DNA from: Clostridiaceae bacterium
GTDB lineage: Bacteria > Bacillota_A > Clostridia > Acetivibrionales > Acetivibrionaceae
Reading direction: 5' to 3'
Length of the DNA stretch: 9,355 bases
Assembly (NCBI GenBank): GCA_012513545.1
Contig: JAAZCB010001248.1
Location: 1 to 9,355, forward strand
Positions 1-6,051 of the stretch are shown piece by piece. Numbering within the stretch: position 1 is the first letter of the stretch; every line of letters starts with the position of its first letter. The notes beneath the pieces were generated by a model, which was not told the origin of the DNA, ran no database searches, and saw nothing but the letters and a program-made list of their open reading frames with translations. A program made the position numbers and the translations under genes.

Positions 1-2272
1 AGGCTGGACAAAGTCTGGTGATACCAGAACTATTACACAGCTTGGTCCTTTGGTACCTACAAGTGGAAATAATATGGCAATTATAAGCACGGGACTTGGT
101 TCTACCAATAATTCCAATAGTTGGATTGAGCAAAAATTCTATATCCCCGAAGGAAGCAATACACTTTCCTTCGATTATAATTTAGTTTCGGAAGAACCAA
201 TGGAGTTTGTCGGAAGTAGATATGATGACAAGTTCCAGTGTACAATCGTGCTATCAAAAGGTACAACAGTTATTGCAGAGGAATCTATAAATACCTCTGT
301 GTGGTTGCCTGTAAAGGGGATTGACTTTTATGGCGGCGATAGTACCTCTTTTATGACAGGATGGAAGCATCTTAATTTCGATGTAAGCCAACATCAGGGG
401 CAATATGCTACTTTGAAGTTTCATGTTTGGGATGTTGGTGACAGTGCTTATGATACAGCTGTATTGGTTGACAACATAAACATTGACGGTTTGTTATCAA
501 ATCCCGGCGCTGACAGTTCAGGAGACCTTTTGACCTGGCCGGTTGCGAGTAGTAATATTACTCTCTATTATGGAGAAATTGATGAGCAATACAATAAAAA
601 ACATGCAGGTATTGATATACAATGCGAACAGGGAGATCCTGTGTTCTCAGCATATAGTGGAGAAATTATTTATGCAGGATACGAAGACGGTTATGGTAAT
701 TTAATAGTGATTAATTCAAAGTTTGACGACAACTATATGCAGATTAGATATGCGCATCTGGATTCAATAAATGTTGAAATCGGAGATAATGTATTTGTTG
801 GCGAGGAAGTCGGTACAGTCGGAAACACAGGCGATGTAGTTGGCGGGTATGTATTGCATTTTGAAGTATTGAAGTCAACTAACAATTCACCATGCCTAAT
901 AGATGGCAGCAATTGTGAAACTGTTGACCCCCTTAATTACTTAATCCCTCTTAATAACCTTAACTTTGATTATCTTACTAAACCATTTGCTGTTGGAACA
1001 ACAAAGTTTGATGAGTTTGGAACAATGAGCTCCTCAGAATTAACTCCGGATCAGAGATATATACTAAATCTCGATTTGGAAAATGGAGAGAATTCTAATG
1101 AGGTATATTTAAGAAAAATTTACAATTCATTTTCTTCAAGGTGGAATCCTTTTAATTCAATTAAATGGATTCCTGCAGAAAACGCAGCTTTGGTAAAGCT
1201 TAATGGTAAAGAGAAGTACTTTGGTGTCGGCAATAAATATAATAATGCTAGAATTGTTAATGATAGATTAGTAGTAGAAATAGATGATTTTATTCAATTT
1301 TTCTACCCTGAGCTTCAAGATAGCAATAAATTTAATAAAGAGCTATCAATTAGTTTAAAAGATACTTTTAATTATAATGTTTTGAAATTACAGAAAAAGC
1401 TTAAAGAATTAGGGTATTTGGATGGAAACGGTAATGAACTGAATTGTGGGGGCTTTTTTAATGAAAATACACAATATGCTGTTTATACTTTCAAGTTAGG
1501 GCATGGATTGTTGAACAAAAACGATATTCACGGTAAAGTTGATTCTAAGACATGGAATGTTCTATTTTCCGATAATGCAAAACCATACAAAGAGTTAAAG
1601 TCACTAGACAAAAAATATTATAGTATCAGTTACTTTGAAGAACTAAATAAAAAATTAGCAAAATTAAAGAAATGGGGAACACCCAAGAGTGACTATGAAG
1701 AATTATTTAACAAGATGAAAAGTGATGTTTTAAACTATGGCAGTGATTTAAGACAATTGAGGTTTTATAATGAAATACTATTTAAGAAAGTTTTTGAGAC
1801 TATCGATTATTTAGTTACAAAAATAGAAATGACAAAGGAAGTGCACTACTTTAGAAATGAACTCAATAAATTCAGTGGAGCACCCGATACATTAGATGAA
1901 ATGGTAAAACTTGCCCAAAAAGGCAAATGGATATTGTATCCAAGGGTTGGATCGATTTATCATATGTATGGTGAGGATGGTGAATTCAATTTGAAATTTG
2001 CTTGTCAAGATAAGAGATTTGAGGCAGTTTATAAGAAAAACAAACAATTAGCTACTGAAGAATCAGATCCAATTAATATGGGAACTTACAACTATAGTGT
2101 AAATGACCATGATAAATACGATGTTAAAACTTGGGAAAATTGGGGCAACATAGAGAATGAGCCTGAAAAAGAAGATATTAATTGGAGTTTTGTATTCACT
2201 GGTAAGTATAATAATGAAGAAGCTAAAAAACATTACGAGGAGTACGAAAAATTAATTAAAGCAAAAGAGTAG
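1..2272 (+). CDS. Large surface/secreted M23 peptidase-like protein with PG-binding domain and toxin-like tail (5' partial)
   Basis: The reading frame is open from base 2 to the TAG at 2270-2272, with no stop before the first possible start at 50, so the N-terminus lies outside the window. Residues are numbered from the TTG codon at base 50. Residues 1-147 form a beta-sandwich like the choice-of-anchor/adhesin domains (SEEPMEFVGS, later VWDVGD and YDTAVLVDNI). Residues 163-298 are an M23/LytM endopeptidase-like domain with zinc ligands H185 and D189 (HAGID) and H270 (LHFEV), plus catalytic-type H236 (YAHLD). The first His of the usual HxH is Val268. Residues 380-420 faintly recall a copper-amine-oxidase N-terminal-like stalk repeat. 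Residues 437-507 match a PG_binding_1 fold (LQKKLKELGYLDG). Residues 520-600 are charged and helical. Residues 605-740 carry NMGTYNY and ENWGN patterns seen at the C-termini of polymorphic-toxin-type proteins. The likely role is a wall-bound or exported protein acting on peptidoglycan. The domain calls come from motif reading; the tail's activity is unknown. Confidence 0.85.
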   Translation, partial: GWTKSGDTRTITQLGPLVPTSGNNMAIISTGLGSTNNSNSWIEQKFYIPEGSNTLSFDYNLVSEEPMEFVGSRYDDKFQCTIVLSKGTTVIAEESINTSVWLPVKGIDFYGGDSTSFMTGWKHLNFDVSQHQGQYATLKFHVWDVGDSAYDTAVLVDNINIDGLLSNPGADSSGDLLTWPVASSNITLYYGEIDEQYNKKHAGIDIQCEQGDPVFSAYSGEIIYAGYEDGYGNLIVINSKFDDNYMQIRYAHLDSINVEIGDNVFVGEEVGTVGNTGDVVGGYVLHFEVLKSTNNSPCLIDGSNCETVDPLNYLIPLNNLNFDYLTKPFAVGTTKFDEFGTMSSSELTPDQRYILNLDLENGENSNEVYLRKIYNSFSSRWNPFNSIKWIPAENAALVKLNGKEKYFGVGNKYNNARIVNDRLVVEIDDFIQFFYPELQDSNKFNKELSISLKDTFNYNVLKLQKKLKELGYLDGNGNELNCGGFFNENTQYAVYTFKLGHGLLNKNDIHGKVDSKTWNVLFSDNAKPYKELKSLDKKYYSISYFEELNKKLAKLKKWGTPKSDYEELFNKMKSDVLNYGSDLRQLRFYNEILFKKVFETIDYLVTKIEMTKEVHYFRNELNKFSGAPDTLDEMVKLAQKGKWILYPRVGSIYHMYGEDGEFNLKFACQDKRFEAVYKKNKQLATEESDPINMGTYNYSVNDHDKYDVKTWENWGNIENEPEKEDINWSFVFTGKYNNEEAKKHYEEYEKLIKAKE

Positions 2273-2344
2273 TACCCATTATATTAGATTTAGCAGTTAA
2301 TTCAAGTAGTGTAAACTATCTTAAAGTGTATAGTATTATTTGCC

Positions 2345-2350
2345 AGGAGG
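2345..2350 (+). promoter_or_regulatory. Shine-Dalgarno AGGAGG deciding the start of the 100-residue membrane protein
   Basis: A perfect AGGAGG sits 10 nt before the ATG at 2361. An in-frame TTG at 2340 lies upstream of this motif and would place the Shine-Dalgarno inside the coding region, so 2361 is the better start. Confidence 0.8.
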
Positions 2351-2360
2351 AATATTTTAT

Positions 2361-2663
2361 ATGACCAGGAGTCAATTGATAATGACAATCTTAAGTATAC
2401 TTGTTTGGTTACCTTTAATTAGCTTGAAAATAACAGATATCATTTCCCCTGGAATTATTCCCACAATTGGGTATATGATCTATGTTGGTATTTTCGCAAT
2501 AATAATCTGTCCTATAATAGCAGGTATAAATATACTTTGGGTGATGATAAGCTGTTGGATTTTAAAATCTATTAATGCCTTTTATATTGCAGTACTGGTT
2601 TCAAACATATTATTTATTATAATAGGTACTAAATTAATTAAAATGATGATAGTCCATGTTTAG
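2361..2663 (+). CDS. Small multi-pass membrane protein, unknown family; possible immunity partner of the upstream gene
   Basis: This 100-residue protein is almost entirely hydrophobic. It has about three or four membrane segments, at roughly residues 6-25, 34-56, 57-70 and 73-96, with only a few charged residues between them. I do not recognise a family. It starts 88 nt after the stop of the large M23 protein on the same strand. The AGGAGG at 2345-2350 supports the ATG at 2361. Its place directly behind a protein with a polymorphic-toxin-like tail fits a membrane immunity protein, which is inference from position and topology only. It could instead be an unrelated small membrane protein. No strong promoter is evident in the 88-nt gap, so cotranscription with the upstream gene is plausible. 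Confidence 0.7.
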   Translation: MTRSQLIMTILSILVWLPLISLKITDIISPGIIPTIGYMIYVGIFAIIICPIIAGINILWVMISCWILKSINAFYIAVLVSNILFIIIGTKLIKMMIVHV

Positions 2664-2696
2664 CACGAAGGATTTTACTCATACCCACATTTTTAC

Positions 2697-2727
2697 AGGG
2701 GCTTTTAGCGAGTTTGTTTGTGCCCCT
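2697..2727 (+). terminator. Weak terminator-like hairpin after the membrane-protein gene
   Basis: AGGGGC at 2697-2702 pairs with GCCCCT at 2722-2727 around a 19-nt loop, 33 nt after the stop codon. It is followed by TAATATTT rather than a clean T run. It may end the plus-strand transcript, but the short stem and long loop make this uncertain. Confidence 0.3.
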
Positions 2728-2807
2728 TAATATTTGACCTTTGGCAGGAATAGTGGCTACACCAAAAAGTCCATAACTCAATACGATAATTGTATACTAA
2801 CTTAACA

Positions 2808-2845
2808 GGGGCTTGTGGGCAACTCAAGAATTTACCACAAGCCCT
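2808..2845. repeat. Inverted repeat, 10 bp perfect stem plus a G-T pair
   Basis: GGGCTTGTGG at 2809-2818 pairs exactly with CCACAAGCCC at 2835-2844 across a 16-nt loop. A G-T pair at 2808/2845 extends it. Neither side carries an adjacent T run, so a standard terminator is not supported. It could act as a back-up terminator between the converging transcripts or be a remnant of an older element. Confidence 0.45.
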
Positions 2846-2971
2846 GCAGATACTATACTCCAGAAAGCTGCTATGAAGAGTGCCGTAACGGAAGCAAATC
2901 CACCACCCACTCGAATATTGCCTTCATTCAAAGTTCAAAGACCTGAATCCTGAAAACTTGATTTAGTGGAT

Positions 2972-2995
2972 TGACAGGGGGGTTATCCCCTGTCA
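2972..2995 (-). terminator. Hairpin just after the tad operon, possible terminator without a T run
   Basis: TGACAGGGG at 2972-2980 pairs perfectly with CCCCTGTCA at 2987-2995 around a 6-nt loop. It lies 6 nt beyond the tadB stop codon on the minus strand. Its place suggests the end of the tad transcript. The bases that follow on that strand (ATCCACTAAATC) are not T-rich, so it may be a 3'-end stabiliser or a weak terminator instead. Confidence 0.45.
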
Positions 2996-3001
2996 TAAAA
3001 C

Positions 3002-3913
3002 TTATACTTCTATATTTGTTATCCTTCTGCCAATAAAATAGTTGGCTAACAGTAACATAAACCCAATGACAATTAAAATTTTCCCAACTAATGACGAATA
3101 TAAAGGCTTCATATAATTTGGAGCAATCACAGAAAGTACAATTACAATAAATATGGGTATAAAAGTTATTATTTTTGACTCCATCCTCTTGCCTGTTGTT
3201 AAAATTGCTATTTCATTTTTTATCGTTATTTTTTCCGTTATCATCCCGACTACATTTTCCATTATTTCCACAAGATTGCCACCCTTTTGCCTTACTACTG
3301 TAACCGAATTAACAAAATCATCAATATCCTCCATTTCAGTCCTCTCTTTAAATCCATTTAAGGCTTCCTCAACAGACAATCCAATTATAAGATCCTTTTT
3401 TATTTTGATAAACTCCTCAAGTATAGGTTTGTCTTTTGTATAACTATAAAGCCGTTCCAGGTCCTCGGCACACTTTATTAAAGCACTGTTAATCGATAGA
3501 CCTGCCTTAAGCGAAGCCATTATAGAGTTTAAGGCATCTCTGAATTGGTTTTGCATTATAAGCCTTCTCCTTTTCAAAGCATTGTTGTACATTATTCTTG
3601 GAAGTACTACTCCAAAAAGGCTTAATGCAGTTGCCATAAAAAAGGACTTAAAAGACAGTAGCATAAATAAAAATATAATTATACTTGCCGGTAGAGCATA
3701 AAGGTAATAATGTTTAATACCAGAATTATTAATTTTAAAAGATATTAACTTTTTAGTTTTCTTCCGGGCATTATTATTCTCATCCTTTAGTAAACTATAA
3801 TGTTTCGATATCTGGCCATTTCTCCCTCTGTCACCATATATTATGTCCTGAATAATACTAACAAGAAGAAAAACAACAGTACCTGTTGATATACTAATCA
3901 AAAAAACATTCAT
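3002..3913 (-). CDS. tadB: TadB-type Tad pilus inner-membrane platform protein
   Basis: This 303-residue T2SSF-family protein would sit in the cytoplasmic membrane and couple the TadA ATPase to pilin assembly. Membrane segments are visible near residues 2-24, 72-88, 89-106, 248-266 and 276-294. The central cytoplasmic T2SSF region, about 122-245, has the TadB-style run of features: RDALNSIMASLKAGLS, a lysine-rich region before GLSVEEALNGF, and QKGGNLVEIMENV. The ATG start is preceded by GAGGTGA, which overlaps the stop codon of the upstream platform gene, so the two are probably translationally coupled. It is the last gene of the operon. Assignment to TadB rather than TadC rests on the GGNL motif and the two C-terminal membrane helices, and is fairly secure. 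Confidence 0.87.
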   Translation of the reverse strand: MNVFLISISTGTVVFLLVSIIQDIIYGDRGRNGQISKHYSLLKDENNNARKKTKKLISFKINNSGIKHYYLYALPASIIIFLFMLLSFKSFFMATALSLFGVVLPRIMYNNALKRRRLIMQNQFRDALNSIMASLKAGLSINSALIKCAEDLERLYSYTKDKPILEEFIKIKKDLIIGLSVEEALNGFKERTEMEDIDDFVNSVTVVRQKGGNLVEIMENVVGMITEKITIKNEIAILTTGKRMESKIITFIPIFIVIVLSVIAPNYMKPLYSSLVGKILIVIGFMLLLANYFIGRRITNIEV

Positions 3914-3923
3914 ATAAAAAACT

Positions 3924-4826
3924 TCACCTCAATGCTAAAAGTTTTACAATTGATAAAATGGCAGGTCCCAGTAGAAATATTGCAAGACAAGGAAATACAA
4001 GCAAAATCATCGGAAAAAACAACTTTATGGAAGCTTTCTCTCCCATTTCCTTTGCCTTATTTTTTCTCTTTGTCCAAGCATCTCCAGCTTGTTCCTTTAG
4101 TGCAAGGGCTACTCCCGTTGTCCCTTTCTCAAGACTTTGTGCAAGTGTAAAAGAAAATACACTCACCTCGTTAACCTCGCATCTTTCAGCCATACGGTAA
4201 AGAGCATCTTTTTTCAGAATTCCCAGTTCGACTTCTTCCAGCACCTTATTTAACTCGCCGACAAAAACACCCTTCCTTACTTCGCATACTTTCTTTATGG
4301 CTTCAAAAAAAGTAAGCCCTGCTTCTGTTATTATAGCTAATGTATTTAACACATATGGGAGTTCAACTTGTATCTGCCATTGTCTTTTCCTTATTTTCCC
4401 AGCTAGAATTGAATCAGGAACTATATATCCAATTACTGGAGTTGTAATCAGTAATGAAAAGATTAGCGTTGATCTCTGAATCAAAAAAAATAATAAAACG
4501 TAAGAAAAGCTAATCAATGCCAGGAATATTTTTGCACCAATATATGCCTCTACGCTTAGTGTTTCATTAATCCCTGCGGTTTGTATCTTGTTTTTTATTA
4601 ATTTATATCTATCAGGTTTATATTTTATTTTTAAAATCCTGTAAATTCCTTCAGATAAATGGAGAAATTTATGAAAAAGGCTATTGTTTCTTACAATTGA
4701 ATTGAATCTTTCTTCATCAAGAAATTTAATTAACTTTCTTAAGTTCCTTGATGGAAAAAGTTCGTTCCATGGAATCAGAATTATTAAAACTAAAAAAAAC
4801 GCCAGTATGGATATTGTCTTATGCAT
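3924..4826 (-). CDS. tadC: TadC-type Tad pilus inner-membrane platform protein
   Basis: This 300-residue T2SSF-family membrane protein is the partner of TadB in the pilus platform. Membrane segments lie near residues 4-19, 97-117, 120-136 and 268-291. The T2SSF region, about 152-265, has features typical of TadC: ELPYVLNTLAIITEAGLTFF, a glutamate-rich stretch ending in LG before DALYRMAERC, LAQSLEKGTTG, and then KLFFPMILLVFP leading into LLGPAIL. I place the start at ATG 4826 because GGTGAT lies just upstream and the previous gene stops at 4828, leaving 1 nt between them. The longer frame from a TTG at 4850 would overlap the tadG-like gene by 23 nt and has no good ribosome site. In the Aggregatibacter-type order TadB precedes TadC; here TadC comes first. 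Confidence 0.87.
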   Translation of the reverse strand: MHKTISILAFFLVLIILIPWNELFPSRNLRKLIKFLDEERFNSIVRNNSLFHKFLHLSEGIYRILKIKYKPDRYKLIKNKIQTAGINETLSVEAYIGAKIFLALISFSYVLLFFLIQRSTLIFSLLITTPVIGYIVPDSILAGKIRKRQWQIQVELPYVLNTLAIITEAGLTFFEAIKKVCEVRKGVFVGELNKVLEEVELGILKKDALYRMAERCEVNEVSVFSFTLAQSLEKGTTGVALALKEQAGDAWTKRKNKAKEMGEKASIKLFFPMILLVFPCLAIFLLGPAILSIVKLLALR

Positions 4827-4827
4827 T

Positions 4828-5265
4828 TTAATCATCACCTTGTTTATCAATACTTCTGCTTGCAGTATAACTTTCCATCAAGGTTTTATGAGTAATCCCT
4901 GACCCGAAAGCTTCGAGCATCCTTAAAAAATAAAAGGGAACTTCTACCTGCGCATCAACAGTACATGTATTCTTCTCAACACTGTCTATCTCGAATCTAG
5001 TCATTACTGCACTCTCAAAGTTTTGGCCAAGCGTTCTCAAAGCTGCATCTTCAGCACTTAATAAGTCAATAATAAGCTGGTCATTCTCTATTTCATAAAA
5101 AGATGTTGCTGAAACTGCCGCCAGCTTAGTAGCAGTCATTAATCTAGCTTTATAATAAAGCAGTAAACTACCATCTATACAAACGCCTAAAACAGCAATT
5201 ATCAAAGGCATTGAAATACACATAAAAGCCGCTGTATGTCCATTTTCATTTCTTAAAAACCTCAT
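4828..5265 (-). CDS. TadG-like/TadE-like minor pilus protein lacking the Glu+5 processing residue
   Basis: This 145-residue protein has a short basic N-terminus, one hydrophobic segment at about residues 11-33, and a mostly polar exported part. The pattern NENGHTAAF, followed by VCIDGSLLLYYKARLMTATKLAAVSA, fits the N-terminal TadE/TadG (putative Flp assembly) domain. Residue 9 is Gly in the same register as the cleavage Gly of the TadE next door, but residue 14, where TadE has Glu, is Phe. It is therefore probably not cut by a class III prepilin peptidase and stays membrane-anchored, as expected of TadG. It lacks the long VWA-containing region of full TadG proteins. AAGGAG lies 7 nt before the ATG. 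It is separated by 15 nt from tadE and by 1 nt from tadC. Confidence 0.75.
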   Translation of the reverse strand: MRFLRNENGHTAAFMCISMPLIIAVLGVCIDGSLLLYYKARLMTATKLAAVSATSFYEIENDQLIIDLLSAEDAALRTLGQNFESAVMTRFEIDSVEKNTCTVDAQVEVPFYFLRMLEAFGSGITHKTLMESYTASRSIDKQGDD

Positions 5266-5280
5266 ATTGCTACTCCTTGC

Positions 5281-5724
5281 TCAATATTCTTTAAAAATAT
5301 AAGTACTTTGGGCCTTAATTATCATGTTATCTCTAAAAATTTTATTTACAAAAGGCAAACCACAGTTAAACCTTCTAATAACAGTCACAGATAACTTACG
5401 CTCACCATTTTCATCAGCTTCGCTTATCAGGGCTAATTCAGGTAAACCATCTGGCTCATCAGGTTCTTCAAGGAATATTCCGGAGTTGACAAAATTTCTT
5501 GCGGCTTCTTCAATCTTAATTTCTTTCTCACTATCACTCATATCATCAATTGATAAAATACCTATACCGGTATCAGTTGCTTTATTAGCAGCCAATAATA
5601 AAACCGAATGGTCATATATATAAATTCCTAACGAAATCATAGCAAAAAGAATAAACAATATAAAAGGGAGTATTACCGCAGTCTCAAGTGCCGACTGCCC
5701 CTTATTGCTTTTAATAATTCTCAT
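5281..5724 (-). CDS. tadE: TadE-type pseudopilin of the Tad pilus
   Basis: This 147-residue minor pilin has a class III prepilin signal: SNKG followed by QSALETAVILPF. Cleavage would fall after Gly9, with Glu14 at position +5 of the mature protein. A hydrophobic helix spans about residues 14-35. The C-terminal part is soluble and acidic (EEPDEPDG), with a single Cys in RRFNCGLPF. TadE proteins are processed by the Tad prepilin peptidase and act in pilus initiation or assembly. GGAGG lies just before the ATG, with a short 4-nt spacer. The gene follows flp by 81 nt, most of which is a strong hairpin, and precedes the TadG-like gene by 15 nt. Confidence 0.88.
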   Translation of the reverse strand: MRIIKSNKGQSALETAVILPFILFILFAMISLGIYIYDHSVLLLAANKATDTGIGILSIDDMSDSEKEIKIEEAARNFVNSGIFLEEPDEPDGLPELALISEADENGERKLSVTVIRRFNCGLPFVNKIFRDNMIIKAQSTYIFKEY

Positions 5725-5754
5725 AAGACCTCCAAAGATACTGCTGTTAAAATT

Positions 5755-5793
5755 ACATCCGGACTTCTTATATTTCTATAAGAAGTCCGATGT
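5755..5793 (-). terminator. Strong intercistronic hairpin between flp and tadE (attenuator or mRNA stabiliser)
   Basis: GGACTTCTTATA at 5761-5772 pairs perfectly with TATAAGAAGTCC at 5777-5788 around a TTTC loop. ACATC at 5755-5759 with GATGT at 5789-5793 adds five more pairs, with C5760 bulged. The hairpin begins 12 nt after the flp stop. On the minus strand it is followed by AATTTTAAC, a poor T run. This suggests partial termination or 3'-end protection of the flp message, giving more pilin than downstream assembly proteins. The regulatory effect is inferred. Confidence 0.7.
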
Positions 5794-5805
5794 AAAGCAT
5801 ACTCA

Positions 5806-6012
5806 TCATGAACTCGCTGTCGGAACGTTTATGCTATCGGTTATAAATTTGAAAAGATCCGTAAGTTTTCCGCCAAGTGCTGCAAGAGCTACTATTACAG
5901 CTACAGCAATTAATGCAATTACGAGACCATATTCGGTCATTGCCTGTCCTCTTTTGGAACTCTTAAGCCTTCTTAAAGTAAACCATGTTCTAAAGATTAT
6001 ATCATTTATCAC
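5806..6012 (-). CDS. flp: Flp-type major pilin precursor (class III prepilin)
   Basis: This 68-residue Flp/Fap pilin precursor is the probable major subunit of the Tad pilus. A basic leader ends in RRLKSSKRG. The cleavage motif is Gly22 followed by QAMTEY, giving Glu at +5 and Tyr at +6 of the mature pilin, which is the Flp hallmark. The mature part is 46 residues and is mostly one hydrophobic alpha-helix (GLVIALIAVAVIVALAALGG), with a short polar tail. The start is GTG 6012. AAGGAGG overlaps the other in-frame GTG at 6021, which therefore cannot be the real start, and lies 8 nt before 6012. The gene sits between tadA and tadE, 39 nt after the tadA stop, and is followed by a strong hairpin, so it is probably the most abundantly expressed gene of the operon. 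Confidence 0.92.
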   Translation of the reverse strand: MINDIIFRTWFTLRRLKSSKRGQAMTEYGLVIALIAVAVIVALAALGGKLTDLFKFITDSINVPTASS

Positions 6013-6020
6013 TTTATCCA

Positions 6021-6026
6021 CCTCCT
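6021..6026 (-). promoter_or_regulatory. Perfect Shine-Dalgarno AGGAGG of flp, which decides the start
   Basis: On the minus strand AAAAAGGAGG is followed 8 nt later by GTG at 6012-6010. The motif's last base is the first base of an upstream in-frame GTG (6021-6019), so that codon is part of the ribosome site. It is one of the strongest ribosome sites in the window, as expected for a major pilin. Confidence 0.8.
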
Positions 6027-6051
6027 TTTTAAAATTCTGAGAATTATGAAT

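Larger units (their letters stand above)
2664..3001. other. Convergent intergenic region without a convincing gene
   Basis: This 338-nt stretch lies between the 3' ends of the membrane-protein gene (+) and the tad operon (-). It holds three hairpins (2697-2727, 2808-2845 and 2972-2995). The first two share the direct repeat ACAGGGGCTT at 2695-2704 and 2805-2814. The third begins with the related ACAGGGG. A 35-codon minus-strand frame (TTG at 2931, stop 2824-2826) encodes a glycine-rich then hydrophobic peptide, but it has only a weak ribosome site. A plus-strand frame is open from 2801 to about 2950 without a good start. I see no tRNA, recognisable insertion sequence end or CRISPR here. Confidence 0.6.

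Noticed and set aside
2340..2360. TTG at 2340 as start of the small membrane protein
   Set aside because: The AGGAGG ribosome site falls inside this extension and points to ATG 2361.
3153..3443. Plus-strand open frame inside tadB
   Set aside because: It lies opposite a gene with clear T2SSF motifs, has no ribosome site, and its translation has no recognisable pattern.
4827..4850. TTG at 4850 as start of tadC
   Set aside because: It would overlap the tadG-like gene by 23 nt without a ribosome site; ATG 4826 has GGTGAT at a proper distance.
6033..6045. Palindrome AATTCTGAGAATT between tadA and flp as an operator or hairpin
   Set aside because: The arms are separated by one base, so no stable hairpin with all pairs can form, and it is AT-rich and short enough to be chance. 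No promoter is clear beside it.
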